From Candidatus Thorarchaeota archaeon (GTDB taxonomy: Archaea; Asgardarchaeota; Thorarchaeia; Thorarchaeales; Thorarchaeaceae): DNA of 64,000 bases. The stretch spans positions 1 to 64,000 of the forward strand of contig SDOA01000004.1 in NCBI GenBank assembly GCA_004524595.1. The letters run 5' to 3'. The notes below the pieces were generated by a model. The model did not search any database. It saw only the letters and a program-made list of their open reading frames with translations, and was not told the DNA's origin. How positions within the stretch are numbered: the stretch's first letter is position 1; each line of letters begins with the position of its first letter. Below, piece by piece: positions 1 through 8,471 of this stretch. The translations under genes and the position numbers were made by a program.

Positions 1-1221
1 GAGGATATCGTCAATGAATACGCTTCTCAAGGACTACGTGTATTAGCTTGTGCTGTCAAGCGGCTTCCCAAAGACCATCAACAGATTGTTGAACAAGACC
101 TATCAGATATGGAATTCGTAGGTCTCTGCGGAATCAATGATCCTCCACGTGCTGGTGTTTCTGATTATATCAAGAAATGCGAACGGGCGGGAATTGACGT
201 CATAATGATAACCGGTGATAATGAATTCACTGCTATAGCTATTGGAAAGGAAATTGGTATATTCAATCCAGATACTGGGGACAAGAGTCTTACAGGAAAT
301 GATATCGATGCTATGGATGACGATGCGCTTCAACAAGCTCTCGAACAAAAAGCTAACATCCTAGCTCGAACAAGCCCTATTCACAAACTCAGAATCGTGA
401 AAGCACTTCAAAAGTCTGGTAAGATTGTCAGTATGACTGGAGATGGTGTAAATGATTCACCAGCGCTACGTCAGGCAAACATTGGTATCGCTATGGGCAT
501 TACAGGAACGGATATTGCAAAAGAAGCCTCAGATATTGTCCTCCAAGATGAGAAATTTGAGTCAGTTGTTGATGGTATTGATGAAGGAAGGCACATTCTG
601 AACACCTTTCGAAGGGTCGTACTCCTTCTGACCTCGACAAATTTTGCTGAGAGTTTTGTTATTTTAACAACACTATTGCTCTTCGCCAATCCCGTATTGC
701 TATTACCTCTGCAAATTCTCTGGGTCAATCTGGTCACTGATGGCATGTTAGACATCGCGGTTTCGCTTGAACCTAAAGAGAAGGGGTTATTAGATCAACC
801 GCCTTCTTCAATAAAAGAGAGAGTGCTATCGAAACAAACGCTCATGAGAGCCTTATTTTATGGAACAGTGATGGCAACAATAGTCATGACAGTCTACATC
901 ATTTATCTAGGTCAGGGAACAAAACTTCGAACGATGATATTCATCACTCTAATTATCGCGCAGTGGTTCAGTGCTCAGAATTGTAGATCCCCTACCAAAT
1001 CAGCATTCGAAATGGGTATATTCAAGAATAGAGTGTTATGGATTGTCTACGTTATTGATATCACCCTTGTTGCAGTTCTCTTTATCATATCGCCTTTGAC
1101 AATATTATTCGGATTAGTACCAGTAGCTCCACTTGAATGGATTCTTGTCTTTGTGCTTGCTTCGATGGTCTTCATTCTTGAAGAGATTCGAAAGAGGATT
1201 GCACATAAACTAGAAACTTGA
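1..1221 (+). CDS. P-type cation-transporting ATPase, C-terminal part (cut by window edge)
   Basis: The reading frame is open from base 1, so this is the last 406 residues of a longer protein. It holds the second half of a P-type ATPase: the INDPPR segment and the MITGDN motif of the P domain, then the hinge MTGDGVND, followed by SPAL where relatives usually have APAL. After this come about six membrane segments, with the motif LWVNLVTDG typical of the P2 (Ca2+/Na+,K+) group. The phosphorylated Asp and the A domain lie upstream of the window. By family it pumps a cation across the cytoplasmic membrane at the cost of ATP; the ion cannot be read from this part. A complete paralogue sits at 59993-62875. 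The next gene is convergent. Confidence 0.93.
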   Translation, partial: EDIVNEYASQGLRVLACAVKRLPKDHQQIVEQDLSDMEFVGLCGINDPPRAGVSDYIKKCERAGIDVIMITGDNEFTAIAIGKEIGIFNPDTGDKSLTGNDIDAMDDDALQQALEQKANILARTSPIHKLRIVKALQKSGKIVSMTGDGVNDSPALRQANIGIAMGITGTDIAKEASDIVLQDEKFESVVDGIDEGRHILNTFRRVVLLLTSTNFAESFVILTTLLLFANPVLLLPLQILWVNLVTDGMLDIAVSLEPKEKGLLDQPPSSIKERVLSKQTLMRALFYGTVMATIVMTVYIIYLGQGTKLRTMIFITLIIAQWFSAQNCRSPTKSAFEMGIFKNRVLWIVYVIDITLVAVLFIISPLTILFGLVPVAPLEWILVFVLASMVFILEEIRKRIAHKLET

Positions 1222-1253
1222 TACGATTTAGAACGAGCTTCTATATTGTGACC

Positions 1254-1877
1254 TCAGGGTGTAGTAGCGCTAACGCCTTGTCTACATTGATCGAGTAATT
1301 CGGTTCGTCTAATAATTAACCTCACAAGACCATTCATGATGAATGAGATTACGAGGAAGATAAGCAACAATGGTACTCCGACATTTGGAAAAATGAATAC
1401 ATAAGCGGCTAGATTCAGTGTCAAGATTCCTGCAAGAACTTGTAACATCTGAACCCAGAGTGGAATATCACCAATAAGAAAGCCTAGTACAAGTCTTGAA
1501 AGACCTACTAGTATCATCCCCGCAGCTGGAAATAGAATCAGAAATTCAGGAGGGGATGAAATAAGGATAAAATCCACAAGAGAGAGAATCATCACAGAAA
1601 TCCCAGTGACAATCATGAAGACTCGTGCGTACGTGTTCGAATGCATGATGTAAACACCCCAGACTACCCATGCAAGTCCTGTTATCAGCAGACCTATCGA
1701 AAGGATCTCAAGCGCGTAAGTTAAATTGAATGCGGATTCAAGTACTGCTACTAAAGCTACACTGATTACTATCACACCTGTAGCATCATCAAGTAACCTA
1801 ATCCAACTGGGGTAACCGGAGCCGCTCATGAGAATGGATATTTTGGATGCGTGAATTATCTCTTTCGGTCGTACCAT
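1254..1877 (-). CDS. Six-TM membrane protein, HdeD/DUF308-like
   Basis: A 207-residue integral membrane protein with about six evenly spaced hydrophobic helices and very short loops. The spacing and small size resemble the HdeD/DUF308 family, but that is a guess from overall pattern, not from a diagnostic motif. The ATG start gives a short soluble N-terminus with several Lys residues. It is convergent with the P-type ATPase upstream in the window. Function unknown. Confidence 0.7.
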   Translation of the reverse strand: MVRPKEIIHASKISILMSGSGYPSWIRLLDDATGVIVISVALVAVLESAFNLTYALEILSIGLLITGLAWVVWGVYIMHSNTYARVFMIVTGISVMILSLVDFILISSPPEFLILFPAAGMILVGLSRLVLGFLIGDIPLWVQMLQVLAGILTLNLAAYVFIFPNVGVPLLLIFLVISFIMNGLVRLIIRRTELLDQCRQGVSATTP

Positions 1878-1908
1878 AGATGATTATGGGCTTCTAAATG
1901 AAAAAATC

Positions 1909-2565
1909 TTACAATTGTACTTTCTTATAGGCATCTGGAATTCGTAACCCAGTCTTTCCTGTGAAAACATCTCTTAGAAGCTCAATATGCTCATCTAAAT
2001 CCTTCAATAATTTGTCCCGAGCACTTCCCTCTATATTTGGTTCGACCATCCAGATTGTGAGATAATTACTTACCACACCAATCTCGATGGCACCTTCTTC
2101 GAAATCTCTGAAGATTGTAAGCTTCACTAAAAACTCAGATTCATACATGTTTAGGATGTCACGTATACTAATCATAATAAGATCAAGAAAACCAACGAGA
2201 TCCTCAAGTTCGGGGGATTCTGAGATATCACCACGCATGGTTTCAGTAAGAGTTTGAATGGTAGATGCAGTATGTCTGAGGTTCTCGTACATATGCATTA
2301 ACTTGGTAAATTCTCTGATTGAGGTTTCTAATGCTGGAACAAGTCTATCGTATAAATTGACAAGTAGAATTCCTTTAGAATTCTCTCTAATATTCTGGAA
2401 ACCCTCTAATTTACCAAGAGGACCATCGAGATGCTCAATCTGCATAATTGTATTTGTCACAGCCTGTATTGCCTTTGCTGATTTCCGCTGGATGTTTGCC
2501 CATTTCTCTACAAACGTATCAAGACCCTCGCGGAGATCATCGAGAGATTCTAGGTACTGTGTCAA
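1909..2565 (-). CDS. Uncharacterised alpha-helical cytosolic protein
   Basis: A 218-residue soluble protein, predicted almost wholly helical, with long amphipathic stretches. No cofactor or catalytic motif is visible and I do not recognise the family. The start is a TTG with a GAGGT motif about a dozen bases upstream. It lies 31 bases from the start of the HdeD-like gene on the same strand, so the two may be co-transcribed with this one first. Confidence 0.7.
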   Translation of the reverse strand: MTQYLESLDDLREGLDTFVEKWANIQRKSAKAIQAVTNTIMQIEHLDGPLGKLEGFQNIRENSKGILLVNLYDRLVPALETSIREFTKLMHMYENLRHTASTIQTLTETMRGDISESPELEDLVGFLDLIMISIRDILNMYESEFLVKLTIFRDFEEGAIEIGVVSNYLTIWMVEPNIEGSARDKLLKDLDEHIELLRDVFTGKTGLRIPDAYKKVQL

Positions 2566-2726
2566 ATCGAAGTTCTACCTCTGTAGTCATCTTATTTTCA
2601 GCCCATATAAGAGATTCTGCGGGGGCACAAATCATGAAAATTCTACTTCAGTGAAACATGTGTTTAATCATTCATTAATACATCGTAAAAAATCTAGGTG
2701 TAAACATTTCATGATAAGGCATTAAA

Positions 2727-3266
2727 TCAAGTCAGTTTAAGAAGGTCTGACCTAGTGATGATTCCTCGGATACGACCTTGATTGTGAACTAGAATTGCTT
2801 GGTAATTCTGAAAGAGAGGTGTAATGACTTCAAGAGGTGTGGTCTCATCAATAATGGGTATGCCCTCTGGACTCATCACTGCTTGGACTGAGAGTTCTTT
2901 CATATCATGCTCTAGATTTCTGATAATATCCCGTTCGGTCACCATACCAATCATTTGAGTTCCACGAAGGACAGGAACTTGTGAGAAATTATGTCGCTGC
3001 ATCACTGCTACAGCTTCTGATGCTGGATCTCTTGCATCAACTGTGATGGGATCAGAAGTCATGATATCAGCACACGTCTTTCGACCACGACTTGAAAGTA
3101 CTTCTATTATCTTGTTAGCTACAGAGAGTTTGGGATCGAAGGTCCCACGTTCCAATCGAGCTATATATGATTGAGAAACTCCGACCTCTATTGCCAACTC
3201 CGATTGAGTCAACCCAACATCTCGACGGAGTTTCTGGAGACTTTCAGAAGTTATCATTAAATTCAT
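2727..3266 (-). CDS. HTH (Xre-type) transcriptional regulator with tandem CBS domains
   Basis: An N-terminal Cro/CI helix-turn-helix (LRRDVGLTQSELAIEVGVSQ, then the recognition helix ending SYIARLERG) is followed by a CBS pair in the last two thirds (TSDPITVDARDP and MSPEGIPIIDETTP mark the two repeats). CBS pairs bind adenosyl ligands such as AMP, ATP or AdoMet, so this should be a ligand-responsive repressor or activator. A longer frame to 3320 exists, but the extra residues look unlike protein and would overlap the inverted repeat. I take the ATG at 3266; 3257 is an alternative. The gene is divergent from AdoMet synthetase, which makes AdoMet sensing an attractive idea, but only by inference. 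Confidence 0.88.
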   Translation of the reverse strand: MNLMITSESLQKLRRDVGLTQSELAIEVGVSQSYIARLERGTFDPKLSVANKIIEVLSSRGRKTCADIMTSDPITVDARDPASEAVAVMQRHNFSQVPVLRGTQMIGMVTERDIIRNLEHDMKELSVQAVMSPEGIPIIDETTPLEVITPLFQNYQAILVHNQGRIRGIITRSDLLKLT

Positions 3267-3268
3267 AT

Positions 3269-3314
3269 ATTCTCGATAGTAATAAAAATGTTTCGGAATA
3301 TTATCTATGAGAAT
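3269..3314. promoter_or_regulatory. Long inverted repeat in a divergent promoter, candidate operator
   Basis: Arms at 3269-3284 and 3299-3314 are 16 bases each and complementary at 15 positions, with one single-base insertion on each side; the spacer is 14 bases. It lies immediately upstream of the HTH-CBS regulator start and upstream of the TATA-like box of AdoMet synthetase. That position suits an operator for the regulator. As RNA it could also fold as a leader hairpin. Confidence 0.55.
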
Positions 3315-3327
3315 TACCAATGCAAAG

Positions 3328-3336
3328 TTATTTATG
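3328..3336 (+). promoter_or_regulatory. TATA-like box for AdoMet synthetase
   Basis: The stretch TTATTTATG sits 41-49 bases before the ATG at 3377, placing a transcription start about 20 bases before the gene. This argues against the upstream in-frame ATG at 3320, which lies before the box. Confidence 0.45.
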
Positions 3337-3376
3337 GAGCGATTTTCGCGCTTCTTGGAAAGACGAGTTGGTTATC

Positions 3377-4576
3377 ATGAATATACGAATAACACGCGGT
3401 GCCGGACCGTCTGTAGATAAATTAGAAGTTGAAATTGTCGAACGAAAAGGCAAAGGTCATCCGGACACACTCTGCGATAAAGCAGCTGAGGAGCTCTCAG
3501 TACGATTGAGTGAATACTATATGGAAGTCTTTGACCAGGTTCAACATCATAATGTAGACAAAGTCCTTCTTGTAGGAGGACAGTCAAATGCCAAGTTTGG
3601 TGGGGGAGATGTTATTGAACCAATATACATTCTCATGAGTGGGCGTGCTGTTGATGTTGTAGACAAGGACTACGAACGCCAGGTACCTGTTGGTAAATTT
3701 GCAGTTGAGCATACTCGTGATTGGTTAAGCAAAGACCTCCCACATCTGGATGTCAATTCAGATGTTATTATAGACTATAAGATTAGAGCAGGTAGCACTG
3801 ATCTTGTTGGAAACTTTGACCTCGAGAGAGGAGTTCCACGAGCCAATGACACTAGCTTTGGAGTGGGATATGCTCCCATGACACCAACTGAGTTGATAAC
3901 TCTGGAATCAGAGCAATTGTTGAACAGCCCAAAGGTCAAAAAACAATGGCCGCAGATTGGTGAAGACATTAAAATCATGGGCACACGACTTGATGACAAA
4001 ATCCATGTTCAAGTTGCTGCTGCTATCATCTCAAGTGAAACAAAGGACAAGAACGAATATGCAAATGTAATGGAGGGTATCCGAGATCTCATTCTAGATT
4101 TGGCAGTCAAGATTACGGACATGGAAACTGAGGTCAGTGTAAATACTGCAGACAGCCCAAAGGACAACCTATTCTATCTTACAGTGACAGGTACATCAGC
4201 TGAGCATGGTGATGATGGTCAAGTTGGTAGAGGAAACCGTGCTAATGGATTAATCACACCCTACCGTCCTATGACTCTTGAAGCTGCTGCCGGAAAGAAT
4301 CCAGTGAGTCATGTTGGTAAGACCTATAATGTAGCGGCCAGAGAGATTGTTGAGCGTGTTTACAAGGAACACCCAGATTTATCACAAGTATACTGTTACT
4401 TGGTGAGCCAGATTGGCGCTCCTATTACTGAACCGAAAGCAGTAAATGTTGAAATTTTTGGTGAATGCGACCTCGATAAGATAAGAGGTTCAGTGGAATC
4501 CATTACGGAAGAAGTGATTGCCAAGTTACCACGTGTCTGGGAAGGCTTCGTTAAGAGACAATACCAGCTTTGGTAA
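3377..4576 (+). CDS. mat: S-adenosylmethionine synthetase, archaeal type
   Basis: Makes S-adenosylmethionine from methionine and ATP in the cytosol. The 399-residue length is that of the archaeal family (about 400), which is very divergent from bacterial MetK. The family signature VEIVERKGKGHPDTLCD lies near the N-terminus, and GDDGQVGRGNRANGLITP and a C-terminal QIGAPI segment are also typical. I start at the internal ATG at 3377: a TATA-like box lies just upstream, and the extra 19 residues from 3320 do not look like the family. A hairpin plus T-run follows the stop. It is divergent from an HTH-CBS regulator. Confidence 0.95.
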   Translation: MNIRITRGAGPSVDKLEVEIVERKGKGHPDTLCDKAAEELSVRLSEYYMEVFDQVQHHNVDKVLLVGGQSNAKFGGGDVIEPIYILMSGRAVDVVDKDYERQVPVGKFAVEHTRDWLSKDLPHLDVNSDVIIDYKIRAGSTDLVGNFDLERGVPRANDTSFGVGYAPMTPTELITLESEQLLNSPKVKKQWPQIGEDIKIMGTRLDDKIHVQVAAAIISSETKDKNEYANVMEGIRDLILDLAVKITDMETEVSVNTADSPKDNLFYLTVTGTSAEHGDDGQVGRGNRANGLITPYRPMTLEAAAGKNPVSHVGKTYNVAAREIVERVYKEHPDLSQVYCYLVSQIGAPITEPKAVNVEIFGECDLDKIRGSVESITEEVIAKLPRVWEGFVKRQYQLW

Positions 4577-4596
4577 TTTGCTCAAACAATGAAACG

Positions 4597-4639
4597 TGTA
4601 GGGTCTTTTTGAGAAACCCTACAACGTTCTCTCTTTTTT
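4597..4639. terminator. Hairpin and T-run between convergent genes
   Basis: A 7-bp stem (TGTAGGG at 4597-4603 with CCCTACA at 4617-4623) closes a 13-base loop and is followed by a pyrimidine/T-rich run to 4639. It lies between the stops of AdoMet synthetase and the M3 peptidase and may serve both. Confidence 0.6.
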
Positions 4640-6614
4640 AATTATCAATTCCCAAGGACTTTAGGAAGGCATCACTGTTGGATTCGCGACCTAGAAAATC
4701 ACGAACCATCTCATCTGGATCTCGACTTCCTCCAGGTGCAAGGATTTTAGTCCTATATTCATATCCTGTTTTACTATCCATAAATCCATTCTCTTCGAAT
4801 TTTGTGAATATATCTTCAGCATATACTTTAGACCAGAGATATCCGTAGTATCCTGCTTCATACCCTCCCATGAAATGAGCCATAGATGCCTCAGGAAATG
4901 TATTTTCAGGATGTGGAAAAAGTGTGATGTCTGTAAAGAATTTCATCCATTCACTTGTAATATCATCAATGACTTTAGTATGATACTGGATATCAATCAG
5001 AGAAAAGAAGACCTGCCGAAGCTGTAAGAGTCCGATATCCTGCAATTTGCCAGCTATCATCTTCTTCAGAAGTTCAGAAGGTAATTTTCTACTCGGATCC
5101 TCGTAGTGTCCTGAGAGTAGTGAGAGGACTTCCTCTTTCCATGCCCAGTTTTCAAACATCATTGAGGGGGTTTCGATAAAATCAGGGAGGACTCCGTCAA
5201 GTCCGAAGCTTGAATAACTAGCATTGTTTGAGATGACATGCATTAAGTGTCCAAATTCGTGAAAGAATGTTTCAACTTCTGAATGAGTCAAGAGCGATGG
5301 CTGATTACTTGTAGGTTTCTGGAAATTGGCAACCATCGAAGTTATTGGAAGGAGGGCTTTCTCATCATTAACACGACGATTAAGAAAATCAAATACTGCA
5401 TAGTGCTTGTATTTCCCCTCTCTCGGAAAGAGGTCTAAGTAGAATACTCCTTTCGTCTTTCCAGTGACCTTGTCAAGAACTTTGAATTCACGAACATCTT
5501 TATGCCAGACATTCGGAGTTCTGGATTCGATGAATTCAAAATCAAGGACTTTCTGATAGACTTCTAAGACTCCCCCAACAACTCGATCCATTGGAAAATA
5601 TTTCTTGATCTCATTTTGATCAACAGTATACTTTTCCATCATGAGAATCTCATGATAGTAAAACAAGTCCCACATCTCAAGTGTGACGCAATCAATTGGT
5701 ACACCATGTTCTCTTGCCTTCAACTCTTTGAGAAAATCTAATTCTTTTCTTGCAAGAGGAGAAAGTTTCACCTTGAGGTCATTCATAAAATCAAGAACAC
5801 GTTGCGATGTCTTTGCCATTTTAATACTGATTTCAAAATCAGCAAAATTCTTGAACCCAGCAAGTTTGGCGAGTCTATCTCTCAATGCTAGAGTATCAGA
5901 GAGACGTTCACTGTTTTCCTTTCCTCCACGCTGATAGTATGCCAATGTGATCTTTTTCCTAGTTTCCGGATTCTTGGCATATGTTCTAACTGGAACATAG
6001 ACTGGATAATCCAATGTGAGTTTGTAGTACTCTCCATCCTTTTCCAAACTCTCATAGATTTCAGGAGGTACCCCTTCAAGCTCTTCTATTGTACATGGAA
6101 CTGTTGCAGTTATTTCATTGAGAACCCTGTTGTAGTCAGATTCAAGCACTGTGATATTATTGGATATCTCAAGAAACTCCTTTCTTTCATCATCTTCTAA
6201 CGCTGCACCTTGATGGATGAATGTGTCCAGCGTGCGTTTTAGCAGCATCTGTTCCTCAGAACCAAGAGACTCTGTTTCAGGTTCAAGACGTTTCAAGACA
6301 TCATAGAGATCTTTTCGCCCATAAATCTCATTGATGAATTTTTGATATTCTTTCTCAACATCATCACAGACGTCTCGCTGTGCCTTGTCAGCGGATACAT
6401 ATTTCATAAATGTAAGTGGACTCACAATCTCTCTAAAGCTACCAAGTACTTCCTCAAATTTGTGCAGAGTCTCAAGACGCTCTTGTCCATGATTTGTTTT
6501 GGCAATCTCGTTCAGTTTCTTCCTTGCATCTACAATCGCTTCATCCGCAATACTCCGAATCTTCTCGGGTTCTATAGTCCAATCTATTTTACGGATTACC
6601 CCTTCGTACGACAT
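4638..6614 (-). CDS. M3-family oligopeptidase (thimet/MepB-like)
   Basis: A cytosolic zinc metallopeptidase that cleaves short peptides. The zinc-binding HEFGHLMH motif is at about residue 450, with the downstream FIETPSMMFENWAWK segment carrying the third ligand Glu, and the C-terminal MAHFMGGYEAGYYGYLWSKV block typical of the thimet/Dcp branch. The length of about 658 residues matches the family, and no signal peptide is seen. The ATG at 6614 is preferred; a GTG two codons upstream (6620) is the alternative. It is the only peptidase here that looks cytosolic. Its likely role is final breakdown of peptides released by the proteasome or taken up (inference). Confidence 0.93.
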   Translation of the reverse strand: MSYEGVIRKIDWTIEPEKIRSIADEAIVDARKKLNEIAKTNHGQERLETLHKFEEVLGSFREIVSPLTFMKYVSADKAQRDVCDDVEKEYQKFINEIYGRKDLYDVLKRLEPETESLGSEEQMLLKRTLDTFIHQGAALEDDERKEFLEISNNITVLESDYNRVLNEITATVPCTIEELEGVPPEIYESLEKDGEYYKLTLDYPVYVPVRTYAKNPETRKKITLAYYQRGGKENSERLSDTLALRDRLAKLAGFKNFADFEISIKMAKTSQRVLDFMNDLKVKLSPLARKELDFLKELKAREHGVPIDCVTLEMWDLFYYHEILMMEKYTVDQNEIKKYFPMDRVVGGVLEVYQKVLDFEFIESRTPNVWHKDVREFKVLDKVTGKTKGVFYLDLFPREGKYKHYAVFDFLNRRVNDEKALLPITSMVANFQKPTSNQPSLLTHSEVETFFHEFGHLMHVISNNASYSSFGLDGVLPDFIETPSMMFENWAWKEEVLSLLSGHYEDPSRKLPSELLKKMIAGKLQDIGLLQLRQVFFSLIDIQYHTKVIDDITSEWMKFFTDITLFPHPENTFPEASMAHFMGGYEAGYYGYLWSKVYAEDIFTKFEENGFMDSKTGYEYRTKILAPGGSRDPDEMVRDFLGRESNSDAFLKSLGIDN

Positions 6615-6811
6615 AGTCACTCGAAAATAACCTTTGATTTTTAAGGCTGACCTTCCAGGCTATCATGATTGATTCTACGGGTCATCTGAATCAATTCTAA
6701 ATCGCGGACTATCCTGTAACATGTTTTTTAAGGACTCAAGTATAGATTCCAGTCAGGTCAACTTTAGTAATGATACTATAGAGTTGAAAATACTTCAGGA
6801 GAAATAATAGC

Positions 6812-7372
6812 ATGGGTAAAGTAACAGACCCAATTGCCAAGCGAATCAGAAAGAAGGCAGCCAAGGATATCAAAGGTGGCGTCTTTGGTAAAATCACCCA
6901 TTACATCCCCGGATGGCATGGTTATCAAGAAAAGAACGAAAGACGTGCCGCAGATAAGGTCCTCCGTGAATTTATAGCAGACCAACTCCGTCTTGTGAAG
7001 CAAGATCTAGAGAAACTGCAGATGATGGTCGTTGATTATAATCTCAGCAAGACCTGGGAGACCTTCGACAGGATGCTTAATCTGACTGATAAGATTGAGA
7101 GCGCTATCCGTTATGCAGATTATGGATATGCTGCATGGGGTAGTAAAGAAAAGATCAATGAGAAAGAACTTGACCAGATGTACGAGTTCGATGCAGTCCT
7201 CATTGAAGACATCGGTGAGATCAATGATGTAGTTGAAGAGTTCCAGAGTCAGATGAACCAAGGAAAGTTCGATGATGCTTGGAATTATACCTACAGAATG
7301 TGGACTATCATGCAGCGTCTCGAAGAGAAATGGGCTCAGAGAGAGGGCTACATGAAAGGATACCAAGACTAA
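6812..7372 (+). CDS. Uncharacterised helical basic protein
   Basis: A 186-residue soluble protein with a Lys/Arg-rich N-terminus, a short IPGWHGYQEKNERRAADKVL segment, and then two long amphipathic helices likely to form a coiled coil. The GY-x-EK-x-x-RR-x-ADK pattern reminds me of uncharacterised helical proteins in bacteria, but I cannot name a family. An AGGAGAA Shine-Dalgarno lies just before the ATG, and a strong hairpin terminator follows, so it is probably a single-gene unit and well expressed. Confidence 0.8.
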   Translation: MGKVTDPIAKRIRKKAAKDIKGGVFGKITHYIPGWHGYQEKNERRAADKVLREFIADQLRLVKQDLEKLQMMVVDYNLSKTWETFDRMLNLTDKIESAIRYADYGYAAWGSKEKINEKELDQMYEFDAVLIEDIGEINDVVEEFQSQMNQGKFDDAWNYTYRMWTIMQRLEEKWAQREGYMKGYQD

Positions 7373-7382
7373 TCTAATTACT

Positions 7383-7418
7383 ATTCCGGGGCATACGCCC
7401 CGGAATCTCATTCTTTCT
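7383..7418 (+). terminator. Strong hairpin terminator
   Basis: A perfect 10-bp stem (7383-7392 with 7397-7406, GC-rich, ATTCCGGGGC pairing with GCCCCGGAAT) with a 4-base loop follows the stop of the 6812 gene by about 10 bases. A T-rich stretch comes after it. Confidence 0.7.
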
Positions 7419-7476
7419 GAAGGACAAGACACCTAGTTCAACTCACAGATGACATTCCGTGTTGCTTTGTAGGTCA

Positions 7477-7962
7477 TCATGCATGAAATTCAGTTGCAGC
7501 AGAGCCTACTCCTGTTATTTCGGATTCGCATGGCACTATAACATCACGAACAGTGAATCTTCGCAGTAGAATTGCAATGAGACCAACAATTGGCACTGGA
7601 ATATGCAATGCAATTGGCACTGCAAGTCCAAAAAATAGTATGAGAAGAAACTGGATTATCCAAACACTTGCCACTTTTTTCAAATACTCGAACCTATTCG
7701 ATTTTTGCTCCCTAACCTGATCAAAAGCTATTTTGGCTATGTATAATCCTGGACCCCAAAATAGGAGATACAACAGACCATCGAAGTATATAGTGAGAAA
7801 ACTGGATTCATCAAGCATTGAATAGTGCCAGAAGGAGCCCATAACGCGTAAGTACATCCTTCCAAAAGGGAAGTACTGAATGACTATCATCCAAGGAGTA
7901 ATTATACTCAGGATAAAAAGAAGCCAAGCTATCTTCTGTGTATAGCGAACCTGCATCCCCAT
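7477..7962 (-). CDS. Small membrane protein, four to five TM segments
   Basis: A 161-residue protein with hydrophobic helices near residues 12-30, 58-78, 98-118 and 120-135, and a charged C-terminal tail. The ATG start is clear. I do not recognise a family and no functional motif is visible. It faces the 6812 gene and is followed upstream by a small zinc-ribbon gene in the same direction, 76 bases away. Confidence 0.6.
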   Translation of the reverse strand: MGMQVRYTQKIAWLLFILSIITPWMIVIQYFPFGRMYLRVMGSFWHYSMLDESSFLTIYFDGLLYLLFWGPGLYIAKIAFDQVREQKSNRFEYLKKVASVWIIQFLLILFFGLAVPIALHIPVPIVGLIAILLRRFTVRDVIVPCESEITGVGSAATEFHA

Positions 7963-8038
7963 TCATCCCATGATGCTTTCGTGTTATTATAATATAAGGA
8001 TTGACGTCCTAATTGCTGACTTTTCAGATCACTAATAA

Positions 8039-8314
8039 TCATTTGACACCAAGGTCTTTAAGAGCTTGTCGAATAAGTCTTACGTTTATCAGTTGATTGC
8101 AATATTGACAAGTGAATGAATCTGGACCTATCCATTCGATTCCACTGGCGAAATTCAGTAGACTCCCACACCGCGGACACTTTAAATTCCTACTAGTTGT
8201 AGAAGAGAGAAACGTACGTGTTATAGATGTGAATCTCGGAGCGGTATACACTTGATGCGAATCATCGCCGCCAGATTCTTGAGTGATTGTATTTGATTGA
8301 TATTCCCTCTTCAA
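8039..8314 (-). CDS. Small zinc-ribbon protein
   Basis: A 91-residue protein. The C-terminal half holds CPRCG and CQYC separated by 22 residues, a zinc-ribbon or rubredoxin-like knuckle pair. The first 40 residues are polar and probably disordered. The start is TTG, directly after an AAGGA. Likely a metal-binding adaptor or nucleic-acid-binding protein; the partner is unknown. Confidence 0.65.
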   Translation of the reverse strand: MKREYQSNTITQESGGDDSHQVYTAPRFTSITRTFLSSTTSRNLKCPRCGSLLNFASGIEWIGPDSFTCQYCNQLINVRLIRQALKDLGVK

Positions 8315-8423
8315 TCCTTGACACCTATCCTAGGGAGTGAACTATTGTACTATAAGACTGTGCAATACACAGACTCAGAAAGGAAATTGATTGTCTATTA
8401 CTATGACATCAGCTTGAAGATAA

Positions 8424-8456
8424 AGAGAAAGGAAAAGGAGGGAGAACTCCTTTTCC
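8424..8456 (-). terminator. Hairpin terminator for the 8472-9305 gene
   Basis: A perfect 10-bp stem (8431-8440 with 8447-8456) has a 6-base loop. Read on the minus strand it is followed by a T-rich run and lies about 15 bases beyond the stop of the membrane protein gene. Confidence 0.65.
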
Positions 8457-8471
8457 ATATTGTAGAGGTTA

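Noticed and set aside
2258..2725. 155-codon plus-strand frame over the 1909-2565 gene
   Set aside because: Unlikely composition (Cys, Ser and Arg-rich) and antisense to a better-supported helical protein.
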